A stretch of 64,000 bases of DNA from Apostichopus japonicus (GCF_037975245.1 NC_092568.1:17565001-17629000), one strand, 5' to 3'; shown: positions 36,206 to 50,921, counted from the stretch's first letter. The notes: a model not told the origin generated them from the letters alone. Program-made: numbers and translations.

Positions 36206-38585
36206 AGCTAATGGAAGTGTTTTTGCCTGGTCTTCATCTGTTTCCATACTTGCCTTTAGCTGTTTACTCTTGTGATCAGAAGTATTTCTGGAGAGTTTCA
36301 CTAACCTATAGTGTTTAGCTGCTTCTTACAAAGCTGTAGCTTCTAACAACCAGTTACAATACACTTGGCATAAAGTTTATCCATAATCCCGTCTAAGACT
36401 GGATTAGGCAACTTTCTGAATAAACTGTATGAGTACAATAGAGGTCTCAATTGTGTGGTCAGCTCTTGAAAAAAAACTGATTGCTATTCAAGGGCTTGAG
36501 AAAGGGATTTTAGCATTCCATTGGGACAATTTATTGGGTTCCACAGCCTACTAAGCAGGGGTGTCCCTTCCTTTTCATTCATGTACTAAAAATAGGAGTG
36601 GTTTGGGGTACAGTTAGCTGATATCTAACAGGAAAGAGTTTAAATCACTCTCAGTGTGTAAGCTTTTAAGGAGGAGGAAGGATCTCTCAACTTTGTTTAC
36701 AACATTTCTGTAAGTAGTAAATAGTATTTATTTATTAATTTATTTCAAAAACTTGGATCATATAATCGAAGATCAATTTTTGCTTTAAGCAATTATGCTT
36801 CCCAATAAAGATTTAGTTTTTTTGTTGTTCCTGTTGCATGTTTTACTTTGTTTATATCTTTACTGTATGTATAGCAAATTGTGCTCTGTTTTTAAAGGTT
36901 GTTACTGTTGGTTTGTAGATCACAACATCAAACATGCATGCATAGTAGTTGCTATGAGTATATAAACACCAAAGTTATTAACTACTGTCTGTTGGTTGCA
37001 TGTGTTTTTAAATTGATCAACATTTAAATGAAATACAGGTTTTTTTTATTTTTATGGCGTTTCCAGCTGAGATAATGAGTACTCACTTTACATCCTGACT
37101 TACCCGTCTCTTTACAACTACTGCACTCTTTCTGTACAGAGTGACCTAGAAACTCTTTGGGCTACTGATTTGTCACATGGCAGGTCACCTCCAGTCAACC
37201 TAAACCCCCCTCCCTATGCACTCATTCTAACACCCAAAGTGTTTTGGTTGTTTCTGGTTTGGATGAATTTGGGTTGAAGTTTGTCTCAAAAACTGTTTGA
37301 CTTGGGTGTTCAGTTAGACCCCCTTTAGCAAGTCATGTATTTAAATGTACATGTATACATGATTGGGTACTTATCATTAACTGCACTGGGAAAATGCAAG
37401 TACTGTCGGAGAAGCACCTGGTGAGAGATACTTGTAATGACCATCACTTGATTACTCATGAATCAGCAAAGTTTTAATGTTATAATCTAGCTGTAGAACC
37501 TATTTGTGTGCTACAAAATTCATGTTTCATTTGGATTCCTGGGAATGTGTTGCTTAATTTAGCCATCCCTTACAAACTGTGATTTAAGTACAGAGCATAT
37601 CTTCAGTGACCTTATCTTCCCTTTAGGGGTGGGGGGGGGTTTGATAACAATGTTGTAACAGTTTTGACAGAGTGGAAAGATCACTCTTGGGAGGGGGTTG
37701 GGAGGGGGGGGGAGGCGAGAGGGAGGGAGCGGATAGGAGTGGAAACCAAAAGAAAAGAGTTGAGGGTTTAGAGTCTTGTTTGAGGCCAAGGCCCCCTCAC
37801 AAGACTTTACAACTGAATCCCTGGTCATTGGTAACTTGTGCACAATTCAAACAATCCCTCCTGGGCACTACAGTGCACCACATCTAAGTGTCCCCTGGGG
37901 GACTTCCCAAAGGGTGCTGCCTCAAACCGGTGAAAGCTACCTCACACATCCCCATTTATACACCTGGTGCTAATTTTGCACTAAATTTCAAATTGGAATG
38001 GATATAAAAATATTTGTAACCTGCATTCACATGCCTATATAATTATTTAAAAGTGATGTTAGTTTGCCTAATCTTTGTACATGTATTTATCAGTGGGTTT
38101 GGTCAATCACTAGTGGTCAAATATTCCAAAAATAAGATAAAAGGAACCAAGTTGCTTTTGAGCAATCTGTTGAAAGAAGGGAGTGGAACTTTTCTATACA
38201 TAGAAATATCAAAACTGCTCTTCATTTTGTGTGTTGTATTTGCCTATATATATGTGAAACTTGTTTTTATGTCAAGTATATCATTATGTATGTTACACTG
38301 TACACAGTAACCTAGGTAACTGTTCAATCCCGCTTTTCCGGCTGTGGCTGCGGTCGTTTGAAGCAGCAGCTAAGCTCCCAGCTTCATTTATTTACATAGT
38401 GTAGTACATTAAGAGGTTTTGTGACATCTGGCATTGTGTTTATGAAGACTATATATAATGTGAATATTGCTTCCCTATCTCTGGCTGATCTGGTGGCATG
38501 CTTATAACTGACCATAAAAACTAGCCTTGAAAGAAATAAGATGGTAATTCATTTGTAAGATGATGCTTGCCTGCCTGCTCTGTAC

Positions 38586-38598
38586 ACACACACACACA
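38586..38598. repeat. AC microsatellite
   Basis: A short ACACACACACACA run. Another simple repeat, ATT, occurs at about 40216-40235. Confidence 0.7.
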
Positions 38599-41581
38599 AA
38601 TCTCAAGGGGAAATTGTTGTTCACTGTAGGACATGAGCAATTTTGAGAAAGTTCATACTATGAAGGGTTATATGGCTTCTAAGTTGCAGAGAGAGGAAGA
38701 GGAATTTATGTGCTCATGATGGTGTGTGTATATGTATACAGTATATTAGTGTTGTGAACCCTGAAAATTATTCAAGAAATACAATGGGTCAAACTTCCAC
38801 ATTTTGTGTACATACATCGGCTCGTAGTGAAGCATAGATTTGTCTGCATGTTTTTGGTGAAGGTCAAAGTTCATGAGAGGTTACTCAAGGAAATACTCAT
38901 AGGTCATTGTAAGCTCTGTATATATTCAGTTCTAGAGAAGCTTGGTTTTAAAGCTTAATTCAGAATAGAAACACTATGCAAACTAGCTACTAAAAGTGGC
39001 ACAATTACATAGTGGGTACCAGTTTTTAGATTTGTGATACTTTTGATGCCTTTTCAAGTCCTACTTCACTGAATAATTACACATATGTTAGTAGTGAAAC
39101 ATTCACTGTTTTTGAAATGGTTATATGGAAGTGGTTATATGGAAGTGCAGCCTTAAAGGTATGCTGTATTTGCCCCAAATATGCTAGATATTCAAATATG
39201 GTCACCTTTGGTCAAAATTCCTTCGAGGATATTTTCCCCACTGGGACATTTAAGTCATCTTGTGTATTCCTTTAAAATGTCTGAGAACAATTTGGAGAGT
39301 AAAAACCTCCAGGAAGGTACTCTTTGAAAACTTCTGGCATTATAGTATAATTTGGGGCTTATTACTGACTACCTTTAAATATAAGATAATTGCATGATGG
39401 AACTGTGCTAGATTACTATGTATACTGTATGTTATCAACTGTATTTGGTTATCATGTTTGCAAAAGTTCTGTGAAAATAATTTTGACAAAACATTATTTT
39501 TGTTTCAAGTTGAACGTAATTGCTGAACAGGCTTTACCACCTTGATGTTATGAGCAGAGAACTTTAATAAAGCAAGTTCCTTTTTAAATTCAGTGAAATC
39601 TGTGCTGCTAAAAATGCCAAAACTTTAAGGGCCCAATTTTTTTTTATCGCATTCCTAATTTTTTCTTCTTCCTTGACTAAAATTTGAGTAGCAAAAAAGT
39701 TAGATGTTTAGAGATGGATAAAATTTCTGCTTACATGTGAAACAGTAGGGTTGTAAATTGGCTGTTTTAAATTGTGTGCTGACTATATGTACAGTACTAT
39801 TAAGATGTAATGGGATTATATGTACAGAATATATCATAGATCTCTGTTTGATAAGGCCACAGCCTGCATTTCAGAGTAATTGCTCCTTGCATGACAAGCC
39901 AATATTATGTTATACAAATCCCAATTCTCTCCTGGTATCTGCCCTCCTGGTTATGTGCCTGAAGGATATCAATTAAATGGATGCCTGCCGTAGTAGCCTG
40001 TGATAGTCGTTAATTTCTTGGGTCTGCTGCGCAGCGGAGAAGGGAAGGCTATTCGGTAGCTGTCTCTCTCCTCTGTATCTCTGTATCTCTCTGCCAAGCA
40101 GAACTTGTTTCTCACTATGAAGGAGTAATTTGCCATCTCCTCTGCTGAGCCGGATTCTTACAGTGCTTCGGTGTGCCGAGGAATACAGATGGTGCGTGTG
40201 TGTATGTGTGTGCTGCTATTATTATTATTATTATTGTGTGTTGCTGGTCTTTGTTTCAAGGGGAAGGACTGCCCAGGTAAGGGAATTTGCAATTATTGTA
40301 AGCAATTATCTGTATTGTTTTCATAGGCCTTACTTGTGAGTGGATTTCTTGTGGAGTACTGGAAGATTCCAGTACATGTGCATAGGCTATGTTGACCTTG
40401 TGATCACATTATACTACTGTGCAAATTATTAGAACATCCTCTGTAGGCTTTCTATGTGTAAGAGGGTCTTCTGTGTGAAGGATTGCCATCAATATTGTTC
40501 TTTTCTGGCTGCTACATTGTATGTAATCATCTAAAATATTTATGTCACACCTTGAAAATAGCTTTAAGCATTTGGCCTTCAATTTTACCACATTAAATAA
40601 GTAATGTACATAAGTACATAAGTATTGTTCAAACTGGGACTGCACTTAACTAAATTAAGACAACCCACGTAGCTTGTTTTGCCGAGATAAGCCAAAGCAT
40701 ATTTTGTTGTGGGATGTCATAATCACATTGTGTCAAAACTTTACCAATTTCACCTGAGAAATGCTGTGTTTAAGATGCAATACCTGTAAATTAATATTTG
40801 AAAAAAGTAATTTATGGCCTGGAGAATGCAGTTCAGGGATCACATTAACATACAACAATATGAAAGATGTTTTAGCTTCATCGCGATTGTTGATTGCCCT
40901 TTTTCCTGAATCTTTAAAGAGAGTACCGCACAGGACGTAACATAATATGTAATGTATAGCAATTAATTTTATGCTAATATTTGGTCACAAATGAACCCCT
41001 CTGTGAAATTGGTCATTGTACTACATTTCTGGTTAGAAGAATATTTGATGGCATCTGCATTGCCCGCACAGCTATAGAACAGACTTCGACTGGTATATAT
41101 CAATTAGTTTTAATGTTCCCTCACACATACGGCTGAAGACTTTAGTAAGTCTAAATTACATCACCAAACCTTGCATGTTTGAATTTTTAATGATTTTCTT
41201 TGTTCATTACAATGTTTAATTTCTGTAACAGAGATGGGGCTTTTGCAATTACTGAATCTGAAATACGTCTGTAAAGTTTAATACAACTTTATACTGACAC
41301 AAAAACAAGGAAGGGAGAAGTAATAACATCACAGATTTACAAAATGGTAGCTCCCTGCTTGACATGATGCAATCAAAGACCCCGACAATTGGAGTAAGAT
41401 TTTGCTGAGACGGTCAGGAGAGTACGTATTTCATCAGAAAGATTTCTATGATATAAATTTAAGCTTTAAGATAATTGTCTGGTAAATTTGATTCTTCTTG
41501 AAACAAACCATTATCTTGTAACTTCAACAAAATTTAATTTCACTTCTATAGTGGGATTTGTTGTGCAAAACTTATTTGGTT

Positions 41582-41595
41582 GTTGCCATGGTAGC
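41582..41595 (+). promoter_or_regulatory. X-box-like motif
   Basis: GTTGCCATGGTAGC. About 250 bases upstream, the word pair AACATCACAGATTT and TAGCTCCC also occurs before the X-box at 33585, so motif and context may have spread together. Confidence 0.35.
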
Positions 41596-44500
41596 ATTTG
41601 TTAGAGTAATTAATTATGCATTAAAATTAGTCACTAATATTCCATTACATATGTACAAGTTACAGTATATACTGCAAAGAGTTGCTGTCCTACACAGGCT
41701 CTGTGTGTGTAGGATGTAGCCATTGTGTAGATACTGTACACACTGCATGGGACTAGCATGAAGCACAGAACCTCCATCATATTAGGTCAAGGCCAGTGCC
41801 CCAGATGCTCTACCCTGGCATGAGGTACTGAGCTGAAAATCAGTCCTAATTTCATAACTCAGATCGAGGCATGAATGCAAAGAAACTTGTTTTATATATA
41901 ATGATACATTAAATGTCAGAGCAGATTGCAATTAGGTTCTTAATATGAAACATTTGGTGACTGTGCAAATAGGATTGGTTGTTCGGTGAAGGGGGTTGGA
42001 CGAGCCTTGAATCACCTACAGTACACATCACACTGTTGTGTGCTTGATAATGGCCAGTGGTGAACTGTGGGATAACTTATACAAATCTGGTAAAACTGAC
42101 CCCAAGTACATGATCATGTCACAGTACTTTTGGTTTTATTTATTTTTTAGAAAGTCAGTGAGCTTGCACTTTATAGGATAATATATTGAAAGAAGAGTAA
42201 AGACAAAGACTGAAGGCTCATCTCCTCTCAATAACATTTTACCTCACTCTTTGACACCACTTTGGATATTAGGTGCTTAATTAATGCCTTGATTGATTAA
42301 TTGATAAATTGATAGATTGATAGAAAGAATACCATCAAACCTTCTAGCCTTGTCAAGGACTAGTACTCATTTTGGTCGGATGGATTGATATAAGTCAGTG
42401 TTTGTATGTATTGTAGATAATGTCTAATGACTGCTTAAAGAGATATATAATTTGCTAATATATTCAGGTTCCCCTCTTTAGCCAGCAGAGCTCTGTGACT
42501 GGATTCTCGATTTAATGGAAGGTTGGGCATATGCATGTACATTTTCTATGTTACACATATATTCCTTTTAACTACTGCTACAGTGTATGTTGTTCTTGTT
42601 TTGTCTCTGAAAAACCATTAACACAATAAAGAAAACTTCAAAAATCATTTTTTTTTCTGTGGCAATACTGTTGGGATTAATTAAATTTTAGGGCAATGCA
42701 AACAATAAGGGCTCAGAAAGCAAATATCATTTGTAAAATTCTGATTTAATATAATTGCCATCAAAATGTTTGGAGAACTGAATATTCCTTTACTGTAAAT
42801 TTTGTGCAGGAAAAGTAGCTATGTACAATTTTGCTAAAAAAGAAAAAAAAAAGAAAGAAAACAGAGGAGAAGGTTTGTATATAGCAGTTAACATTGTAAG
42901 ACTCTTTTGGAAATTAGAGAGTTCTTGAATAGGCTCAGGTCTGTTCCCCAAATTTGGGAATGATTTACAACGCTGGTGGGGTGTCTCCTCCTGTGCTGTG
43001 CAAAATCTTGCAGAATGCGTTGGATGATTTCGAACAACGGCAATGAAGAAGCTCTCTCCTCACCAGTCATCACCTTCAGATATTACCTCTCATATCTCCA
43101 ATCCAAACATGCACTTTCCACTTACATGTTCATTGAATATAACCTTACTGGTAACATTTATAAAAGATGCCCGCCTCTCCACTGTGACCTACTTTTGGCT
43201 CACCTCCAACTTCATCTCTCTGGTATTAGTATGAACTCATATTTTATATTACCTTTATCCCATTTTTTGAGAATTTTGTTTATACTAAGGCAAATCCAGG
43301 TAGTTTTTTACCATGATATTTGACATAGTTGATGTGTACCTGTTTGCAGCAAGTTCTCACCCAAGTTGTCTTCACATGTAGTGAGCACTGATAAGGAGGA
43401 AAATGCCTTTCTGATTTTTTACCCCATGTTTTTTTTCAAAAATTTGCTAATTTTGTAAGGATGGGTGCCTATTCTTTCCAACTATCAGCTTCAATGGATA
43501 CACTGTCACTGGCCATATCATCAAACAAACTTATTCGAAGAATATTCGAAACGGGACAACTGAATTCCCTCACGTTGTTACAAGGCTTCAATTTATTTCT
43601 GTAAAAAAAAAAACAGAAACCCCCTCTGTACAGTGCCCATAAATATATAAATCTGTCTCAATGTGTCAACAGTGTCAGGATCGGCCATACTGGACATGTG
43701 AGATTGATTTTAAGTATTACCTGTAAAATATATCTATGATACATATATATGGCAAAACACAGTGTCCATGGCTTCAGACATTGAAAACAAGAATTTTGCT
43801 ATTAAAAGGAAAAACAATTGACAGGTAATTGCATTGGGGAATTTGGTAGGACTTGAGGTGACACCTCTGAGTTTATGCTTTTAATGTTGCTAGGTAGTGT
43901 GGTCATTTATATAAAGTAAGTTTTCCCAAAAGCAAGTTCAAACTGAGTTCTATAGAATACTTCAGTATGTATACAATGCTAACTGGACAGTACTGTGTAA
44001 AGTGGACTGAGCATATAGAGAGAGTTGATTTTTTTTTTAAATTGTTTTCTATGGCGAACCATTTGCATCGCGTTGTAGGTTTGCACCATTGTGACCTTAG
44101 CGTTTCATAAATTTGCATGTAGTTGATAATTTTGTGTTCGAAAAATTTAACAGAAATTTTTCATTATGCATTTCCATTTATAAACATTTCAGTCAAAATG
44201 CAGCTATACAGGTATATGACTTTAATAGTCCCAAATTACATTAAAGCTATTGCCTAAATTTAAAGTGCCAAGAAAAATGTGAAAATCGAAGAAGTATCAA
44301 GGTATAGAACTTTCCCTCCTGAAGAATTTTGGACCCAAGCATTCCAGTGATTGTATGCGAATATTGAATACTCCGATCGGTGAGTTGATGTGATGTCATT
44401 TTTGTGTTTCAACATAGTAAGTACTGTAATTATGTTGCATGTTTACATTGTGCAGTGTTTGCCAAGACCCAGTCGATAAATAGATTATGAATGCAGTTCA

Positions 44501-44819
44501 AACTTCCTATTTTTGCAAATCAAAGGAAATCAGATTTGGGGAAAAAATCTTGGGTTACTACAAATACATCGGAAATCCAACACGGTTGTGTGAGTTTTCT
44601 GTTAAGCTGGATGACAAAAATGGCGCACTGGTCATTTGGGATTTTTTGTTTTTTTCTCGCTTGATGTGTAATTTTAATAGGATATATGTGTAAGCCCCGC
44701 TAGTAAGACATGCAGTGTGCCGTCGTCTGTATATGAAAAAAATTCACATACATGTGTGAAAATGAAGCTAACACAGGCACTCAGTCAAAGTGTACTTCCT
44801 GAGTGAAGTGATTTAAATT

Positions 44820-44833
44820 GTTGCCATGGTGAT
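44820..44833 (+). promoter_or_regulatory. X-box-like motif
   Basis: GTTGCCATGGTGAT, nearly the same 14 bases as at 33585 and 33870 (GTTGCTATGGTGAT). Confidence 0.35.
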
Positions 44834-46394
44834 GAACAGCGTGTTAGAAGATACGATAACGTCCAATCAAATTAATTTGAACATTAAAATGCAGCATGAG
44901 ATTAGATAGGATACCTAAAAGTCATTTCCTCACAGCCCTGTTTTTTTCTATTTTCGATCGAATCTACTGCATTTTTTTTGGGTTTTTTGTTATCTTACAT
45001 GTCCCTTTATAAAAGAGAAGGCAGGATTATATTTTTTTTCCCTCCTTTTGTTTGATGTCACAATTGAGTACTTCCTGGTGAGGGTCCCCGTTTAACAGTG
45101 ATAGGGAAACAGCCTGTGCAGTGTAGATATGCAGTACCTGCATTGATCTTGTTCAATGGATGGATTGACGAGGTATACAACTATATATTATATACTACTG
45201 CACGGGTTGTTTGTGATGTGTCGAGCACTCAGTGCAGTTTTCATGGTAGTTCTCGATGGTCGTATGCTGTTGTGGCGCTGGACAATTATTTTGGAATAAA
45301 TTGTACACAAATACAGGGACAAATATGAAGCACTTTTCATCATTGGTAGGTTGAGATTTGTTTTGTTTTTTTCTCCTCTAAGTTCTGCGGTAGCGTCTGT
45401 AGTCTATATGGAGCGATTTCTCATTTGGATTTCTCCATAATTTTCGATTTAGATCAGTAACGTTGACTATATATGCATTTTGCCTTGACTTTTTTCTCTG
45501 TGAGGACAGAATGTTACTGAAGTTCACAATTGTTAGAGTCAATTTTTGCATTAAAGGGACAATATAGTGACATGAAAACAGTTGGATATATGCTAAAACT
45601 TGTTACAGAACTTGGAAAATGGGATTATTAAAAGGTTTTGTAACTGTGTTGGGATATTTATTTGTATGTTAATCAAAATTTTTCACAAGGTTTCACTGAA
45701 GCTAATGGGAACCATCAAACAATGCTTCTTTTTCTTTCATATTGTAGACCTTTATATAAGCACCCAGTTTGAAATTCCAGTTGATACAGATGATAAAAAT
45801 ATTTTCAGCTAATATTCTTTCAAGTGTGAACCATTAAAGTTTTAATTATCAGTAGTTGTTTTTTGTTTGTTTGGACACTCTTTCATGTAGATTTTTTTCT
45901 CACAAGTAGGCTGTATTTTATTGTATTTAATTTAGGACAAGACAAACATGCATTGTATTTGTTATTTTCTTAACCTGACCTGCTGCTATCTCAAAGCAAA
46001 TATGGATTGTGGTCAATGAAAGTTGGAACTTTTTTTTTTCCTCCTTTTCTCACTGTCAGCATCTTGACAAAAGACTTCAATACCTTTTCTTGTTTGCAAA
46101 ATAACTGACCATGGAGTGAAAGAAGCTAAAAGAACAAGTAATAGATTTGGAAGGGTTTTTGACAGCTGTCTGAGCAGGCATTTGCAAAATTATGATAACT
46201 ATTCCTGTCCCCACTAAGATAAAAAAAAATTGATGTAACTAGTACTGATGTTGTTCTGTACCAAATCCTATCTATTCTATTTTCTTATGTCTCCAAACAA
46301 AGTAGCATTTAGTTGGTAAGTTGCAGTAAGCCTTTTACTTCCAATCTTCATATGCAAAGAAGGCTGCTTTAAGGCTAGATTCATCAGCCTCTGC

Positions 46395-46606
46395 AGTTAG
46401 GTAAGCTTAGGTTAAGTCTGGCTATATATATGTATGTCCACTTTCAAATTTAAGTAAGTTTAGGGTAAGTTTAGGTAAGGAATATCCACTCTGAGATTTA
46501 TGTAATGGTTAGGCTAAGGTTAGGATAGATATATCTACTTTGAAAAATAGAGAAGCCTAATTTTAGGCTAAGTACATGTACTTTCATAGTAAGGCAACCT
46601 AGGCTG
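46395..46606. repeat. Diverged tandem array, about four units of about 47 bp
   Basis: Units are anchored by TCCACT, TCCACT, TCTACT and TGTACT, at about 46437, 46484, 46533 and 46577. Each is followed by TTAAG/TAGGCTAAG-like words. Confidence 0.55.
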
Positions 46607-47442
46607 ATTTTTGGTGTTTGTTTAAAAGTAGCAGACATCTTCTTGAGACTTGAATTTAAACATCATTTGTGAAATTTAGTAAATAAAATTGCATTGTACT
46701 ACACAAATGTCTGTATGTTTTGGAAGACATTGCAAACATGACCAGCTTGCTGAGGATTAAATTCTCCAAATAATCCTCTTTAAAGTTGTATTCTTATGAC
46801 CAGCAATTTTGTAAAAAGTACTGTACCTGCCTAGACCACCTGGCCAGAAGTCTTTATGTGGCATCCTGTAAGGTGAAGGCATTCCCTCCAAGCCTTAGTA
46901 AGAGTGATACCAGTAGCTACCAGTAGAAGGCTGGGGAGGGACAGTGAGAGGGTGTCCCTGTACCTATTGCTAATTATGGGGAAGTCAACAACAAGTCCCT
47001 TTGTTTCATTGATTTTAAAGGAAAGGTAAATTGCTGGTCTTTCTCCTCTCAGCCCCCTCCTTTCCCCATTCGTACAATGGATGAAGAAACTTCCATGTAA
47101 ACTGGCCCGGTTATTCCTGAGATGGAACACAACTTTATATGTAGAGGCTTAAAATTCCACTGATTCAGCAGGGAGACTCTTCCTGCCCCAGAATTGTTCT
47201 TTCGAAGCCAATTTGTAGACCAGTGTTTACTGGCTAATTAATACGTCACTCAACGAAGAAACTTTGTGTGTCGATGGCGTGAGATGGGATCTTAATTCAA
47301 ACTCACAGGTGTTGACAAATTAGTAGTAACCACAATCATCACACACTGAATCTCCCAGATCTGATAAGAGGACAACAAAATAATTGGTTGCTATTTGAGG
47401 AGACCGGAGGAAACGTATCCTAGGAATGCCATTGTTTGTGGA

Positions 47443-47482
47443 GAAATTAGAGTCAAGAAATTAGAGTCAAGAAATTAGAGTA
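47443..47482. repeat. 14-bp tandem repeat, three units
   Basis: GAAATTAGAGTCAA is repeated at 47443 and 47457, with a partial third unit at 47471. Confidence 0.8.
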
Positions 47483-47782
47483 AGACCGTAAAGTGATTAT
47501 CAACTGCTTGCAGAAAGGTAATTTTATTGAAGGCACTGCCTGATTGGCCAGTGTGAGTGAGGAAGAGGAGGAAAATGCATCGTTCCGGTCGATGAGATTT
47601 TTATGCATCGGTGATTAATGATAGAATCGATTTCAGTAAAGGTATGGAAGATTATATTTTGTACATGTTTGTGTTACACATTTATATGGTTCCATAAACT
47701 CTGCTCTTTTCGTAGCTCTATCTTGTCAGTTTTGGCTAATCGTGTGCACAATTCCTTTATGAAGGGCTATAGGAGTATGTGG

Positions 47783-47946
47783 TGTCATGAATGAGTATGG
47801 TATGTGATGTGTGTGCAACTTGGGTCATGAATGAGAGTGGTACGTGGTGTGTGTGCATCTTGGGTCATGAATGAATGTGGTATGTGGTGTGTGCATCTTG
47901 GGTCATAAATGAGTGTGGTACGTGGCATGTGTGCATCTTGGGTCGT
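47783..47946. repeat. Minisatellite, about four units of 40-44 bp
   Basis: Repeated units of TCATGAATGAG-GTGGTA-GTGG-GTGTGTGCATCTTGGG with small changes. Confidence 0.85.
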
Positions 47947-50330
47947 CAACAAAACGAATGTCGCATTTGGTATCAGTAAGTTTGCACCAGAAATATGGGA
48001 TCTTGATATATATTTGCCAACTGGGCTTAGTAAGAAAGACTACATGGGCTTTGTAAGAGAGACTACATATAAGCTATTTGCTCAGTCAGAGACTAGCTGG
48101 TACTGTAAGTGAATTTTTTATGATTCCATTTGATTCCGGCATCTTTGTTGCTCGCCCTAACTTACTTTTGACATAATCGTTTGTAAGCTTGAATTGTACA
48201 CTGATTGAAGTGCTAGACAGTTTTCTTGATTAATATGAAAGAAAATTTTAACAGGATGGGGAATATGGCAAGGAGCAAACCCTCTGAGTCAAGATACTAT
48301 ATATAAGCTGTATATATGTAAGCATCCCTTTTGAGTTGATTTTGATCAATCTTATTGATGCTACTTGGATACTAAAATCCCCATAATAATGAATGTCATT
48401 AGCTCAAGGACTAATCAAAATTTTGTTTCAAATCACGATGTAAAGTAAAACAAAATGTGTAAAAATAGCACTCTCCCCAAATATCACAATCAACTGAAGT
48501 CCTCTTCCACCTTACTGAAATAACTTGGCGGTGGTCCTTCTCTGCTAATGATAAGAAAATATTTTGTGGAAGAAATGTCATAGGACTTGGGGAAAAATAA
48601 GTTATAAAACAGTATTCACTCCAGTACACATTCCAATCCAGCATATTCATGTAGTGATTGTGCAGTATTTTGTGTGATTAATTTGTCATCTGATAACGTT
48701 GGTGGTCTATATAGATGCATTAGGTAGGCCTATTTATGGTATGTCGAAGTGTAATATCAGGATGTGGTCACTATGAAAGCTGAGCATTTCTTAATGTTTA
48801 ATATTGATGGTATAGGGCTATGATATCATTAACTATAATTAATATATTATTTTAGTGACTTCCAGATTGCTATGGTATTCACTATTCATGTTCTGCTTTC
48901 ACTTTGTGATAGTTTACAATTATTTTAATTTCTCATGATTTTCATAGCTCTGGTTGTTAAGCTACAGTCACTATGTTATGTTTTTTATATTGACAAGCCT
49001 TGTGTACACACAATGTGAACATGTCCCTATTAAAACAGTAAGTGACACAGACTGGGCATATAGTATGTATGTAGGTATGTACTGGAATGTGGAACCACGT
49101 ACAGTATATTGATGGTGTTTTTCAAGTAGTTTGCTTCACTTTTATAGACCCTTGAATTTCAAGGAATAATGTTTTTGTTAAAGTTTGCATAGCAAGTTTT
49201 GAGGCTTGTGATCCCTGTTTAATAGCATTGACTATTCAAAACACTAAGAACTTTTGGTACAATGTTTGTGATGCATCTTAATTTTGCATACGTTATGTGT
49301 GCAAACAAATGAGATTTAAGTGTTCTCACTATTAGTGTCCATGCAAAAAATGTGCCAATTTGGATTCCACTAAGCAATAATATCCGATTTCTTGCATTAT
49401 TTCTCTGATAAACATGTTTTTGAAAGATGGTTTCATATCGGCTGAGTTAGCTAAAATGTGCAGTTTTGTTGTACATATATCATATACAGTATTAGACACA
49501 CATTTAATACCTTGTAATTGGTTGCTGAGTATAACCCAGTTCTTTCCACACGGTCATACAGGAAGCCGTTGCCGTGCAACAACTAACTAAATTCCACCTA
49601 CAAATTTCCTGTCTTATAATAGCTACAGTAGACTTTGCTCTTTTCACTTTAAAAAAAGAAGAAAAAAACAAAACAAGGAAGACTATTTTATTCCCATATA
49701 AACATTGTGCACTTCACGATAGCCCCTACCGTTCAGGTACTTTCTATAAATAACTCATTAATAATAGCCATCTGTGTGTGTACCTTATTGTATTTGAAAC
49801 TTTCGGTGAACCTTTTGGCAAGCGCTCCGGTTACAGGTAATGTCCTTTCGGTTTCAGTGCAAATTATTGCTCTAAATTTGCAAACCATAACTGCAGAGAT
49901 TCACAACATCTGGAATAGTTTTGAACTAAAACGTTGTCGTCGACAGGATATTAGGTACTGTAGATCATGCACTTTGCTAACGGTTAATACATTACCAGCT
50001 AGATAATATCTCTCTCTTTGTGCTGGATTGTTTTCTTATTCCATATGAAATCCCAGGCCAGATCTCTGCGGTTCTTGTCTCTTTTTACTCTTTCATTGTC
50101 CAATAAGCGGGTTTCTCAGAACTTTTATGAACATCTTTTGAGCACCTCGTTTTAATACACATTGTAGTATTTTGTCAATATTGATTACGATGTGAACAGT
50201 TATCAGTTACCTGAGTATGCTGTCATTGAACTCCTGCCATATGTAGTACACATATCTTATGTAGTACACGAATCTTACATTGCAAAGCTGTTTTTATATT
50301 CACTCATACTGTACTACTATACATTTAGAG

Positions 50331-50390
50331 TAAAAAAAAGATTTATAAAAAAAAAGATTTATAAAAAAAAAGATATAAAAAAAAAAAAAC
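50331..50390. repeat. A-rich 17-bp minisatellite
   Basis: Three to four units of A-run plus GATTTATA. Confidence 0.8.
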
Positions 50391-50558
50391 CAGTCGGTTC
50401 ATGTCCTGCACACATGTATCAGTGTTGGTTAAAAGCCAAGATCGCTTTCAATATCACAACAGCAAAATCCTTTGCATGTATTGCTATGTATAGCTTTTAT
50501 ATTGCAATGCATCTCCTACCCTTAACTTTTTTTCACAGGTTTGAACAGCCTATTATTC

Positions 50559-50750
50559 ATCACCATGACAACTAGCATTCCTATTACCATGGCGACATAG
50601 TGGATGTGGCAAAGTACTGTACCATCTGGTTGGGTTTCTGCCATTAGGGCTATTGTCTTGCCATGTAAAAATATTTCAGCACCTCTGAAACTTTTCAGGC
50701 TTTGTTTGAATTTTGCCAATCTGGCAATTGTCAGTTGTCACCATGGTAAC
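50559..50750. promoter_or_regulatory. Three clustered X-box-like motifs
   Basis: ATCACCATGACAAC (50559), ATTACCATGGCGAC (50583) and GTCACCATGGTAAC (50737). Each is a GTNRCCATGGNNAC-type imperfect palindrome, within 192 bases. Confidence 0.4.
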
Positions 50751-50865
50751 ATTGTAATAGCAGTAATAGCAATAATAGAAGCATTGAAGCAAAGAAACTG
50801 AAATACTGTAGGTGCTTATAACTAGCAAAGATATGGCGGCCCTGATGTAGTAGTGAAAGCATACA

Positions 50866-50921
50866 GATTAAACTGCATTAAGAAATCACCAATGATTAAA
50901 CTGCATTAAGAAATCACCAAT
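50866..50921. repeat. Exact 28-bp tandem duplication
   Basis: Two identical 28-base units starting GATTAAACTGCATTAAG, at 50866 and 50894. Confidence 0.9.

Noticed and set aside
42888..43323. Frames on both strands around 43 kb (61 and 115 codons)
   Set aside because: No family motif, overlapping frames on both strands and no consistent splice signals. Treated as chance.
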